From contig SDUX01000090.1 in the NCBI GenBank assembly GCA_008729055.1, forward strand, positions 62,001 through 126,000: 64,000 bases of DNA, given 5' to 3'. The position numbers were made by a program, and so were the translations under genes. The notes beneath the pieces were generated by a model. The model worked only from the letters and a program-made list of their open reading frames with translations, was not told where the DNA came from and did not search any database. The first letter of the stretch is position 1, and every line of letters begins with the position of its first letter. The DNA comes from Pyropia haitanensis. Lineage: Eukaryota > Rhodophyta > Bangiophyceae > Bangiales > Bangiaceae. This document shows positions 52,474-63,235 of the stretch, piece after piece.

Positions 52474-54624
52474 TCACGGAGCAGCTGGGTCGTCGTCGTC
52501 ACCATCAGCTTCAGCAGGAAGAAAGTCAAACTCCATGTCAGCAACGTCGGCTTCTTCTTCTTCGTCCAGCTCACCAGCCAGCTCAGCGCTGTCAGCAGGT
52601 CCGTTGCGCCCTCCACCTCCTGAAGCACTGCGTTCAGCGCCGCGCGTGTTGGCCGGGGCGCGTCCGTTAGGAGGCGTAGTGAGGTCCACGCTTTGCGCGT
52701 CGGCGACAGCCTGCGCGTTCTTGGCCTTGGTGGCCATGGTATTGGCTCCACGTGCGCGATCTGCGGCAGAGCTAGCTCCACCGCTGCGGCTCCCAGCGTC
52801 TCTGGAGGTCATGCCATCGACAGCCGTAGACGACGTAGGCGCGCCCTCAGTAGGCGTCGTCGTCCGCCCATGGATGACGTGCTGCGTCACCGCCCTGCCC
52901 AGGTTCACCATGCGCCGCATCATCATAGAGCGAAACTGCTTGCCTTCGTCTGTGTGCCGGTTCTCTGGTCGGTTAAAAAAGTCGATCGCCTCTCGACGAC
53001 TCTCGATCTGGTATGCTGCGTCCGCCAGCTCTGCCTTCCTCGCCATAGACTGTGCGATGCTCCGCATAGCCTCGTCTGAGGCGGCGAGGGAGGCCTCTAG
53101 CGCATCCTCCTCCCCCCTGCTCGTTGGCTTCGCCGCCCGCTTGGCCGCCTTGCGCCCAACCGGCCGGGCTTGCAGAGAGTCGTTCTCCCTTCTCATGCGC
53201 TTCCGCTTCGGGGTTGTGCCATCTGCCGCCGTCACACAGTCGGACTCAACACCAGACTCCTCACAGTCGTCGTCCGTGTCGCTCAGAAACATCTTCTCCA
53301 TCTCAGGGTTGGCCGACGCGCCGCTCCACTTGTCCATAGTACGTAGAACTTGCCAGCAAGGCTGCCAATTCTCAGGCAATAGACGGGCGCGGCGGACGGG
53401 CGAGGCCTTGCCTTGCTCCTGCAGCACCTTCTCGTAGTCGATGTCCCTGCGCTCAGCCGCGTACGCACCCGTGGCTGTGTACAGGCACCGCGCGGCGCGC
53501 AACACGGACTCCTCGTTCATGTTGCCAGCTAGCTGCGTGCTTGCGACGTGATAAAAGTGTGCAAAGCGCTGGGTACACGGGGCAATGTTGCGTTGGAACT
53601 CGGTCTTGGCCGACGTCGGTGCGCGGTTGCTCCAGCGGCCGCTCAGGTCCGAAACAGACAGGTTGGGTGGCGTGCGACTGGCAAAAGCAAACCAGACCTT
53701 GGCCCAGAGAGTGTTGGCGGTCTGGCTCGTGCCATTGACAGCGTCGAGCGTGTGAAGCTTGTACGCCTCACACAGAGCCACTCGCTCGGGGGTAGTCCAA
53801 GCCCTCCCCTTCCCCTTACTACCCGTTCCATTTCCAGCACCGCCCGTCCCAGCTCCAGCCGGCGCAGCAGCACGGCCGGACGCGGTCGCCGCAGGGCCAG
53901 CCGCCGCTCCCGCAGGGCGAGCCATGGCAGCAGAGTCGTCCACCACAGGTTCGTCCACCAACGCCACCGGTTCAGGCACCGCTCCCCGCTGCAAGGCAGC
54001 CGCACGGGCCGCGGCTCGAGCCTTCTCCATACGCGCCTGATGCGCTGCGAGCGCCGTGCGTGCAGTATCACTTGGTGTTGAGTCCCGACTGGCGGCGGGC
54101 ACCCGCTCTGCCGCTTCAGCTTCCCGCTCGTGGTCCACGCGCCTCCGCGCCGCAGCTCGCGCGGCGGTCTCGACCTGGTCGCAGTGCCGCATGAAGTCAG
54201 TGGGGTACCCTGCCAGCCCGTTGCGCTCGCCCTCGAGCCCGGTACGCTCGCTTGCAGCATCACGAACACCCCCGAGCGCACCTCCTTGACCACCCCGACG
54301 CGCACCCCCGCGCGCACTCCCGCGCGCGCCCCCACGCGCACCCCCACGGCCAACCCGACGCGGACCCCCACCGCGGTCAGGTGTGGATGTGCGACCAGCC
54401 GCGAGGGTCACAAGTGATGACCCCGGCGTGCTCAAGGTTGCGGGGGTGGTGGCGGTGGCGGCGGAGGCGGAGCTACCGAGCGCTCCGGCGGGGTTGGCGA
54501 CGGCGGGGGCGGCGGGGGAGGAGGCAGGGGCGGGGGTGGAGCCACGGCTTGCATCGTTGGCGCTTGCAGCGGCGGCAGCTGCTGCCACCAGCTGGGCGGC
54601 GTAGGTCTCGGTCCGTGAAGCCAT
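52474..54624 (-). CDS. Myb/SANT-like DNA-binding protein, Harbinger-associated type
   Basis: 716 aa from ATG 54624 (MASRTETYAAQLVAAAAAAA); the frame extends upstream to 54720 without another ATG. A Gly/Arg-rich RGG-like segment (about residues 85-120) precedes a long Arg/Ala helix. The Myb/SANT-like core (about residues 275-350) starts RAWTTPERVALCEAYKLHTL and continues VWFAFASRTPPNLSVSDLSG with RWSNR and the conserved NIAPCTQRFAHFYH. After it comes YTATGAYAAERRDIDYEKVL and LLPENWQPCWQVLRTMDKWS, typical of the NAM-associated or trihelix-like C-terminus of such proteins. A basic NLS-like stretch (TPKRKRMRR), a helix with repeated Met/Arg and an acidic tail (DEEEEADVADMEFDFL) complete it. Such proteins bind transposon ends for the nuclease; its partner is likely the gene at 45735. 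Confidence 0.75.
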   Translation of the reverse strand: MASRTETYAAQLVAAAAAAASANDASRGSTPAPASSPAAPAVANPAGALGSSASAATATTPATLSTPGSSLVTLAAGRTSTPDRGGGPRRVGRGGARGGARGSARGGARRGGQGGALGGVRDAASERTGLEGERNGLAGYPTDFMRHCDQVETAARAAARRRVDHEREAEAAERVPAASRDSTPSDTARTALAAHQARMEKARAAARAAALQRGAVPEPVALVDEPVVDDSAAMARPAGAAAGPAATASGRAAAPAGAGTGGAGNGTGSKGKGRAWTTPERVALCEAYKLHTLDAVNGTSQTANTLWAKVWFAFASRTPPNLSVSDLSGRWSNRAPTSAKTEFQRNIAPCTQRFAHFYHVASTQLAGNMNEESVLRAARCLYTATGAYAAERRDIDYEKVLQEQGKASPVRRARLLPENWQPCWQVLRTMDKWSGASANPEMEKMFLSDTDDDCEESGVESDCVTAADGTTPKRKRMRRENDSLQARPVGRKAAKRAAKPTSRGEEDALEASLAASDEAMRSIAQSMARKAELADAAYQIESRREAIDFFNRPENRHTDEGKQFRSMMMRRMVNLGRAVTQHVIHGRTTTPTEGAPTSSTAVDGMTSRDAGSRSGGASSAADRARGANTMATKAKNAQAVADAQSVDLTTPPNGRAPANTRGAERSASGGGGRNGPADSAELAGELDEEEEADVADMEFDFLPAEADGDDDDPAAP

Positions 54625-55742
54625 GCAGCTTGCTGCTGGGGCGGGGCCCCGCCTAGGAAGGGCAAAAGCTGCGTCGGTGGCAGGGGAGGAAGGCCAGAAA
54701 AGCCCGGCAGAAGGGCCCACTGGAAGCCTGTCGGCGCTGCCCCCGGGGGTACAGCTCGCACGCCAGCCAGAGTGTCCGCCCGGCCTTGTTGTTGGGCCGG
54801 TGTCGCCTCAGTAGTTGTAGGAGCAGGCGGGCGCAGTATCGGCGCGGGCGCGGGCGGGGGCGGGGGAGGTACAGCAGCTGTTGAGCTCGGCGGCGCCGGG
54901 GAGACGGGCGGCGGCGTGCGGGAGCGCACAGCCACCTGTTCCACTGCTGGGTCCAAAGGGGGGTGCCGAGCGTGGGGTGCGGAAAACGTCCGGCTCAGTG
55001 GACGTCTTGCCGGGCTTACTGCCTGCTGCTGTGGCGGTGTCGGCTCCGTAACCCGTGAGACGGGCGACTCGGTCTTGCGGCGTCGCCTCGGTGGCGGCGA
55101 TGGTGTCGATCCTCGTACCTCGCTGTGCGCGCCGCAGTGGCAGTTAGGCGCCCGGCGGCTGCGCCTCGACAGCGACACGTCCAGCCGCGCGTCCTCCAGC
55201 GCTCGAGTGGCTCGGCGGTACCGCCGCGTCTCGCGCTCCAGCTCGTTCAGATGGTGGGTCAGGATGGCTTCCCAGGAGGGTCGTGCCGCCGGTGGGGGCG
55301 TCCAGTTCCTTGGCCGTGCCGCCGGTGGGGGCGTCCAGTTTCTTGGCGGTCGGGGTGGTGGGGACGTCCAGTTCCTTGGCGGTGGGGGTGGTGGGGGCGC
55401 CCAGTTCCTTGGCGGCGGGAGTGGTGGGGGCGCCCAGGTCCTTGGCGGCGGCGGCGGCCCGTACCGCCGTGGGGGTGACAACGGCTGCGGCTGCCCGCGA
55501 CTTCTTGGCGGAGAGCACCCTCTTTCCCCTGGGGGGGATGGCAGGGGAGGGACGCCCGGATTCGGGGGCCCCCCGTTGTGGTCTTGTCGGTAAGGGGGTA
55601 GAGGGCGGGGGGGCAGTGGTGGTGGAGTAACAGGTCTAGCAGGGGTGTTCGCGGGCGCCACCCCGCGACATTCGCGTACGCGGTAGGTTGGGTAGCCGAG
55701 GCCGCGTTTCTGACCTGCTTCCCGCTCGGTCCGATCAGCCAT
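54432..55742 (-). CDS. Proline-rich protein with PPRNWTPPP repeats
   Basis: 436 aa from ATG 55742 (MADRTEREAGQKRGLGYPTY). Residues 75-150 hold about six copies of an 11-residue repeat of the form PPPPRNWTPPP, encoded by 33-bp units. A helical segment (AILTHHLNELERETRRYRRA) follows, with HCGAHSEV, then long Pro/Ser-rich sequence ending in a poly-Pro tail. No domain recognised. Its 3' end overlaps the N-terminus of the Myb-like gene by about 190 bp in another frame, so one of the two may be spliced or the pair may be one gene. Probably disordered or wall-associated; function unknown. Confidence 0.45.
   Translation of the reverse strand: MADRTEREAGQKRGLGYPTYRVRECRGVAPANTPARPVTPPPLPPRPLPPYRQDHNGGPPNPGVPPLPSPPGERGCSPPRSRGQPQPLSPPRRYGPPPPPRTWAPPPLPPPRNWAPPPPPPPRNWTSPPPRPPRNWTPPPAARPRNWTPPPAARPSWEAILTHHLNELERETRRYRRATRALEDARLDVSLSRRSRRAPNCHCGAHSEVRGSTPSPPPRRRRKTESPVSRVTEPTPPQQQAVSPARRPLSRTFSAPHARHPPLDPAVEQVAVRSRTPPPVSPAPPSSTAAVPPPPPPAPAPILRPPAPTTTEATPAQQQGRADTLAGVRAVPPGAAPTGFQWALLPGFSGLPPLPPTQLLPFLGGAPPQQQAAWLHGPRPTPPSWWQQLPPLQAPTMQAVAPPPPLPPPPPPPPSPTPPERSVAPPPPPPPPPPQP
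55285..55450. repeat. 33-bp tandem repeats in the Pro-rich gene
   Basis: Units of GTGGGGGCGTCCAGTTCCTTGG (in phase with CGGTGGGGGTG) occur about six times, coding the PPPRNWTPPP repeats on the minus strand. Confidence 0.85.
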
Positions 55743-57932
55743 GGTCGGCTAGTTAAAATGTGCGGCAGGGTGCCCCCTCACGCGCCCGTCTCGGACACAC
55801 ACGGGGAAAGTTGTCGCCCAGAAGCGTAGGCAGGCGCCACAGAAAAGGGCAACCAGCGCGTGCAGCTCTTGGGAACCACGGACTGGCGAGGGGATGGTGA
55901 CGGGGGGGTCGTGAAAGCGGCAGGGAAAAGGCGAGCGCGCCGACACGATGGGGTGTGCGACGCGCGTGTGGATTGCCCGTTGGTCCTCTCGTTGGTGGAC
56001 CGTGCCATGCACTATCCAGCCGCACGGCCTTTGTAAGGCGGGGCTACAGTACCTGGAGAGCCCCTATAGACGGCACGCGCGCGGTACGGTGCGGGCTGGG
56101 GAGAGCCTGCACGTGGCGCTCCGCGGACGCAGATTCGGGGTTGGGCTCGCCGCAGCCACCCAAGGGTGCGGGGCTCAATGTCTTTAATATCCTAGCGCGG
56201 GGGGTGTCGACCCGTGCGTTGGCGCCGGCAACCGGCGAGAGATAGGGGGCGGCCTCCCATCTGGGGAGGACTGCATCTCGTCCGTGAAAAAACTGACGTG
56301 ATTGGTCCGTGCGAACAAAAAAATGACGTGATTGGTCGATCAACGTATCACCCTACCCCCGGGGGGCGCCCGGCTCGCTTTGATGCAAGGGGGATGGCAG
56401 CAAGGCGGCTGCAACAGAAAAGGACCACGGGGCCGCTCCAGTGAAGCAGTCAGCTGGGCCCCTCCACAAAAAAAGCGCCACGGAGCCTTGGTGTGGGAGC
56501 CTCTTTGCTTGGGTGTGTGTGTGCGGGAGCACAGGGGTGGGCCAAGTGGCGCTGGCGCAGTCGTGCACCTGTCTCATGTCCTCTCCACGGGTCACGTTCC
56601 AAAACGGAGCAGCCCCCAGCGATGATTCAATGCGCCGAGCGAGGCCGCCGCGCCGTTTATTGGCCCCGGAGCGGGGAGGCGCGCTGGGGCCCAGGAGCGA
56701 CCACCGCCGTCCACCGGGCCTACTCCCCTCTGATTGCGACGCAGGTGGATCCCACCCCATGGCACTCCGCCTAGCACACTGCGCCAGATTGTGGGCAGAG
56801 GGCTCATCCCGTCGGCGCTGTTGGGGATCAATGATCCCCGTCGTCTACAGCAGATTTTGTGCAGGCACCGGGCGGGGGTTGGCACACCCCCGCCCGAGAG
56901 GTGACTGATTTGCCAGGGGGCACGGCGGTGACGCGTCTGAGCATGGCGCAAAATGCGCCGCCTCAAGAATGCACAGATTCGCTCCTCTGTGCAGCCTCCG
57001 CGAATCCAACAAAAATGTTTGGTACGAACGGCCCGAATAATCATATTAACGGGACCATATCAGCGCCCACAAGCAGCAAAACACCGATAACCTCTCCGAC
57101 AGGTCTTTTAAGACACCGAATTGCCTCAGTTGACTGAGCAGACCAGGGCTACTTCATCAACTGTTCTGTCCGTCACGACCTTTTGAGCAACCACGAGAAT
57201 GAGTGGCCCACAGCGACTGAGCTCCCGCAATCTCACACGCACTGCTGCACCCCCACAAACTGCCAAAAACGGACCTGTCATGTGCAGTGGTGTACTCTGG
57301 CACAACGTTGGGCCCTCCAGCTGCCGTCGCCGTCGAACGTGTCTGGTCGAGGACCCTCGCGTGTGCGCGTTGCAACTCTCGTATGCGCTCAACTCGAAGC
57401 AAGATGCTTAACTTGACACTCATTCTGCGCTACTGGTCCGATAATCAGGTCGCGATGTGTGCTAATCGACCGACAAGTCACCGACGGACCCGCTCCGGGA
57501 GGGCTTTTGGGTGACTCTCAGTGGCTTTCTCCTTGCTTTCCGGTCACAACAGGACGCCCGCTCTGATTTTCGCCCGCGTCTCCCGCACCGCTCCTCGCGG
57601 CCTCCAGAGCCTCGCCGCGCCAGCTCCAACACGAAACCGTCCTGGTTCGGAAAAGTAGCCCCGGTCTCGGCTGCAACTACATTGCGTTTTTGACGCCCTC
57701 CCGTCATGCCCGATAGTGTCGCGACCATCCGTGTAGTCCACCAATAAAAAGCGCCCACGTAAGCACACGTGGCATCCTTAAATGGTCATTTTAGACCGTT
57801 GGTCCCACATTGCAGGACGTGCCCTGAGTGCACCAAAGATGCTGCCCGTGGTCTGCGCTACCGTGTGCTGCCTGCGCTCCGCGGGCCCCCGAAGAGGGGC
57901 ACGGGTGGCTGCCACAACGGGGCGGGGGCCAG
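55743..57932. other. Intergenic, two CRE/CCAAT sites, otherwise empty
   Basis: Mixed composition; no frame carries a recognisable domain. See the regulatory pair at 56294-56337. The 57-57.7 kb part is AT-richer. Confidence 0.4.
56294..56337 (+). promoter_or_regulatory. Paired TGACGT-ATTGG sites, 30 bp apart
   Basis: TGACGTGATTGGTC occurs at 56294-56307 and 56324-56337, exactly 30 bp apart. Each joins a CRE/ATF-like half-site (TGACGT) to an inverted CCAAT box (ATTGG). The nearest downstream plus-strand gene is not recognised; the minus-strand Pro-rich gene starts 550 bp to the left. Confidence 0.5.
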
Positions 57933-59590
57933 CGCAGTGCGCATTGAACCGGGATCCGCTTCAGAGCCTCTTCAGGCCGGAAGGCGTTGAAGCAGCCTTG
58001 AATTTCCTTGAAGAGGTACCTCTTCAAAGCGCCGCGCGCACCGCGACACGGCCAAGTTAAGGTCCGATCTTCACACTTAGTGGCGTAGCCAATACAAAGA
58101 AGTACGATACTAAGGTCGAGCTAGGCGTGCGTTAAGGAGGGCCCCAGTACATTCCAACTCTTCTTAACTCTCCATGTCAGTCCCCATCGGCGCGAGAAAC
58201 TCTGCCCGATTGCGGCCGACAAGAGGTTCCAACCCCCGGGTTGGAGGCGTCTGACGGAACCGAGCAAGGCGACACGGCCCCGGCCACAACCCTGGCCTGT
58301 CCCACGTGCTTCGGGCATCGCCAAGAGAGCGAGCGACACGATGTCCGTCACACGCGCACGGCCTATTCACCCGTGTCCTGTATGCCCCCCCCGCACTTCT
58401 CATCCCGTTCATTCCGGTGGCAAACGACCGCTTTCCGTTTTTGGGAAGCCACCCTCACCGCTGACGCCCTCCACTTCCCCGCGCATAGGGCGGAGTGAAA
58501 GATTGGGGGGGGGAGGGGGTTTGGCGAGAGAAAGGGGCGCCGCATGCAGGCATGGGGACCGGGAAGTTTGGCGGGGGGTGGGTGCGGGAAGAGGAGGACG
58601 CGCCAGGGGAGGAGGTGAGCGATGAGGGGCGTCCGTGACGGCCAGGAGGGGGTGTCTGGGAATGGAGGAGGCGTGGCCGGAAGGCATCGGGACGACGAGG
58701 GGGGGGGGGGGGGGGGGGTTGAAGCGGAAAATTCGCGGTCGCGCCAGGGGAGGAGGTGCGCCATGGGTAGGCGTTGGTGCTGGCAAGTGCGTGGCAGCTG
58801 AAGCAGTTGCCTACAATTTACGGAGCAGATGCTCAGGTGTCCGTGAGGAGAAGGTTGGGGGGGGGGGGGGGAGGTGGGGGGGGGGGGGGCAGAGACGTAG
58901 GCGAGTGTGCACTGAAGCTGCACGCGACACAGTCCTCGGCACGCTGGTGCCGGTTCAGGTGACTCCGCCGACCGAGCCAGCAGTGCATGCCGTAGCCAGA
59001 CTGCTGCGGCATCAATGAACCCATCCAACGTCGGGGAAGGAGCATCAGAGACTGCACGGTCGCGTACTTCGCTGTCCATTTGATGGAAGCAGTCCACAGA
59101 GACTCATCAAACAAGCGAGATACAGGGTGTATCACTCGAGATCAACTCCGTTGAGCTTCGCAAGTGCCCAGAATCAAGGGCATAAACCCGGACTGCTTCG
59201 GCACACGAGCGGTCGAAAACCGTGCCGAGTGACGTACTTGGGTTAAGAGAGGCGCGATCACGACCTCTTCAAGCGGAGAGCAGGACGCGACCCCCTTAAT
59301 CGATCGGTTGAATTTTGCTTGAATTTCCTTGATAAAACGCCAAACTCTTCTCGGTGCAGGCTCTTTCTCACGTCTCTGTATAGCTCTGTCTCTGGCGCAC
59401 CTTGTGGTACCTCGCACGTCCTCGTTCACGTCCGCAAAGACGTTCATATCAAGGTTTATCAAGATCACTTCAAGGAATCGTGCCCTACGGTGCTTTCAGG
59501 AGGGGGTCTTCAAGCCTCCGGGCCCGATTTCCGCCCGGATCAGGCCTTGAAGAGGCTTTGAGGTGGATCCTGGTGCAAGGTGCACTGCGC
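57933..59590. repeat. Dispersed inverted short repeat, low-copy
   Basis: GCGCAGTGC, GGATCC, GCCTCTTCA and GGCC blocks at 57933-57988 reappear inverted at 59541-59590 (about 50 bp). CTTGAATTTCCTTGA occurs directly at 58001 and 59319. Between them (58.0-59.3 kb) is GC-rich sequence with a 20-G run and no supported gene. Confidence 0.5.
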
Positions 59591-59649
59591 AGGGCACGGG
59601 CGGACGCGGCGGCGGGGCGGGGGTATATAGAAAGACACGTCCCGTTTTG

Positions 59650-59748
59650 GATCAGGTATACACCCCCCACACGGGCTGAAATCGCAGATGGTGTATACCG
59701 CTCTCAGATGGTCTCAGAGGCGGTCGTGCCAGAGGTGTATACCTGGTC
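59650..59748. repeat. 99-nt miniature inverted repeat
   Basis: GATCAGGTATACACC (59650-59664) pairs with GGTGTATACCTGGTC (59734-59748) with one mismatch; a third GGTGTATACC lies between. A TATA-like GGGTATATAGAAAG precedes it at 59620. The GTATACC core resembles the Harbinger-end motif at 41.68 kb. Confidence 0.6.
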
Positions 59749-59989
59749 CACGGCCTGGAAGTGACCCACCGTGAGCCACACATTTTCGAATTGGGCATGA
59801 CCCGTGGGCCGGGGAGGCGTGACGCAGGCGGCCCCGACGGCCGTCGCGGCCTCTGCCCCGGCAATCCGTCTGACAGCTGGACAGCTGGGGGCCGGTGCAC
59901 ACAGGTCGGGATCCCGGAGGGCGGGTGCACTCGGATTGTCCTCGGGCGGGCAATTAATTGTGGGCCGTCGGCATCCGCCGCCTCCGATG

Positions 59990-60274
59990 CTGGTGCGGCG
60001 TGCGACGTACCGCCACGGCCGCCGCCGCCGCCGCCACCGCCCCCGCGGCCGCCCGCCGGCGTCGCCGCCGACCCCGCCGCCCGCCGCCCCCGCCGCGGCC
60101 GTCGCCGCCCCCGCCGCCGCCCGAGACCGCCGCCGCCGCGGCCGCCACGGCTGCTGCGGCGGGCGGCCACGGCCTCCGCCGCCGCCGTCGCCGCCGCCCC
60201 CGCCGCGGCCGTCGCTGCCGCCGCCGCCGCCGCCACCGCCGCCGCCGCCCCCGCGGCCGCCCGCCCCCCGCCGC

Positions 60275-60308
<34 letters not shown>

Positions 60309-61450
60309 TGCCGCGGCGGGCGGCCGCGGCCGCCCGCCGCCACCGCCGCCGCCGCCCCCGCCGCCGCCGTCGCCGCCCCCGCCGCCGCCCGCGACCGCCG
60401 CCGCCGCGGCCGCCGCGGCTGCCGCGGCGGGCGGCCGCGGCCGCCCGCCACCGCCGCCGCCGTGGCCGCCGCCGCTGCCGCTGCCGCCGCCGCCGCCCGC
60501 CGCCACGGCCGCCGCCACCGCCGCCGCCGCCCCCGCGGCCGCCCGCGGCCGCCGCCGCCACCTCTGCCCCCCCCGCTGCGGGCTGCTGCCGCCCGGGCTG
60601 CCGCTGCCGCCGCCGCCGTTGCTGCCGGCCGCCGGCCGCCTGCCTGGTCGGCCGCGGGCCGCCTGCCGCCCAGGCTGCCGCCCCGGCCGCCGCCGCCGCG
60701 GCCGCCGCCGCCGCATCCGCCGGTTGGCTGCCGTCGCGGCTGACGCTGCCGCCACCGCCGCTGCCGCCGGTCGCCGCCCTGGCTGGGGGCGGCCGCCCCC
60801 GCCGGCCGGCTGCCGGTCCGTCCCCCGGCCGCCGCCGCAGCCGCCAGCTACCGCCGCCGGCATGCTGCCGTCGCTGGCGGGGTGCCGCCGCCGGCGGCCT
60901 GCCTGGCCGGCCGCCGGCCGCCTGCTGCCCGGGCTGCCGCCCCGGCCGCCGCCCCCGCCGCCGCCGCCCCCACCGGGTTGCTGCCGCCCGGCTGCCGCTG
61001 CCGCCGCCGCCTTTGCTGCCGGCAGCCGCCAGCAGGCTGCCGCCGCCAGCAGGCTGCCGCCGCGTGCCTTTTGCCGCCAATCGCGGGCTACCATTGTCGG
61101 CCAGCTGCCCGGCCGGCCGCTCGCCGGCTGCCGCCCCGGCCGCCGTCACCATCGCCGCCGCCCCTGCCGGTTGGCTAACGCTCCGGCTGCCGCTGCCGCC
61201 TTCGCTGTCGCTGCCGGCCGCCGCCGATCCGCCCGCCACGGCAGCGCCGGCCGCCGCCGTCGCCCTTCGCCACCGCTGCCCCCGCTGTCTCTGCCGCCAC
61301 CGCTCGCCATCGCCGCAGCCGCGGCCCCCGCCGCCGCAGTGGCGGCTGGCGCCGTCGCCCCCGCCCTCGCCGCGGCGGCAATGGCTGTCGCCGCCGCCCC
61401 CTGCCGCCGCTGCCTCCGTGGCGGCAGCGGCCGCCGCCGTGCGGGGGGAG
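59990..61450. repeat. GC trinucleotide-rich block
   Basis: Almost unbroken CCGCCGCCG / GCCGCCGGCTGCCG sequence. Frames open on both strands give Pro/Arg/Ala or Gly strings only. No gene called. Confidence 0.9.
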
Positions 61451-62227
61451 GGGTGACCGGCCACGCTGCTTGCACGCAGAGGTATTTGAGAAAACTCATA
61501 TACCGCGAATATTCGATGTGGACACAAAAGTACACGCACCTCAGACTTAACACACATCACTCGGCCTGTTTGGCGAATCAAGTGTCTCGTACGTCTGTTC
61601 TGATAGGCTGTCACACTTTCTGAACTGCGACTCTGTAGCAATCAATACTACTCATATTCTTGCTTGACATGAGAGTACCAACTTAGGAAAAACACCTATC
61701 CTGGTCAACGACTTGGACCTGGCAACTCCCAACTGCTGAAGCGCCGGCGCCCGACGCCCCCGTCCACCCCGCCTGGTCGCCCGCTTCTCCACTTCCTGGC
61801 CACCCAGCAGGCCAGGTGGATACATAAGCCTTATTCACTTGCTCTATCCAGTCTTGAGTGCGAGTCTGCCGATATCTGCGAGAGCACAGCCCCGAACGAC
61901 CACATGGAGGGGCGCCATGTCTTCACCATTCCCCCTGTGTTCCGTAGCTCAGCGGCGTCTGTGACGGTGAAACAGTGTTCAATATGGCTCTATGGACATC
62001 CTGACGTTTGTAAGCCTGCAGAACGCAATCGTTTGTTCAGACAGTGCTAGAAAGTGCCTCCCGTCTGCTTCTTTGTCATCCGCTGTGCAGTATGGGCCTG
62101 AATATAGAGAGCATGAGAGCCATACCGTGGGAAGAGGTAGTCATATCTGGGTAAAATGATCACGCTGAATCTATTGGTGCACACATCTGGCGTCGTGCAC
62201 CCGTACGGCCGACAGGAATGTCGAGAG
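61451..62227. other. AT-richer unique stretch
   Basis: Abrupt drop in GC after the trinucleotide block. No gene, RNA or repeat recognised. Confidence 0.4.
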
Positions 62228-63235
62228 GCTGGGTGGCAGAAGCGCTATAGGCGCCCGCTCCGAGCGCTTTTGAGCGCAATGGGTCTACCTTGATTAATGA
62301 ACGCTAAGACCAGAGGTACCTGTTGGCCACTGAGCCGTAAACATGCAAAGAAAGCACTCTGCAGTTCACTCATTGGTGACTGACTCACTGCTGATACGGT
62401 GGTATGCATTGCGGCGCAGCTGGTTGCGCCCACAGCGCAGTTGAGAGTGCAAAAAGCTATGGAGGTAGCTGAGTACACTGTCTAGATCTGATAGATGTAG
62501 TTTTTGAAGGATGAGAGCGCTGTGGGGCGTTGGAAGGCCTATCACGCCTACCTGTCCAGAATGGACATTTTGGGGGCCCATATCACCCACTTCTCGACGT
62601 TTGCGACACTTTCTGAGCACATACTCGTGCTCAGCGTCATCGAATTAGTCTGATGGGAACAGCTTGAGAAATTTTTGCTTCACTTTCTGAAACGCGTTGT
62701 AGCGGCGTGTGACGCATTGCACCGAGGTGTGTGTGGGGCAGCGTCACGACGTGTAACACGAGCCAAGGACTAGTTCACCAACTTTTCTGAAGCATGCTCA
62801 ATCGACTAAACCGACGTCGCTGAGTACGGTTATGTGCTCAAAATGTTTCGCAAACGTCGGGAAGTGGGTCACACAGACCCCCAAAGTGACCATTCTGGAC
62901 AGGTAGCCTCGACAGGCTGTCTAACGCCCCACAGTGGTCTCGCGCACTAGAAGCTACAGTTCTCAGATCCCAACAGTACAGCAGACCTCCTCCACTACAT
63001 TTGTGGTTCTCATCGGCGCTATGGGCGCGTCCAGCTGCGCGACATTGCCCAAAGCGCCACCCTTTGCACAGGTTCAACAATGTCCGGACCCCGGCAAGCC
63101 GTCCAACCACTTTGAGCAATTGTACGCCACCAGGTACTCATACCCTCAGTGTCTGTGCAAGAAAAGAGGACGGTGAACCACCAAAAAGCTCTGGGAGGCG
63201 GGGCGTTTATAGCATGAAGCGCTTCCCTCCCCAAG
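62228..63235. mobile_element. Foldback (long inverted repeat) element
   Basis: Left arm about 62228-62640 and right arm about 62811-63235 are inverted copies with roughly three-quarters identity. Best blocks: CTACCTGTCCAGAATGG, GACGTTTGCGA, CTGTGGGGCGTT and GGCGCAGCTGG. Spacer of about 170 bp. No coding capacity. The divergence implies an old element. Confidence 0.7.

Noticed and set aside
58363..59097. Minus-strand 244-codon Pro-rich frame
   Set aside because: Runs through poly-G/C tracts and direct repeats; no recognisable domain.
59652..61641. Several 480-645 codon frames on both strands
   Set aside because: All follow from GC trinucleotide repeats; they give only Pro/Arg/Ala/Gly strings and overlap each other.
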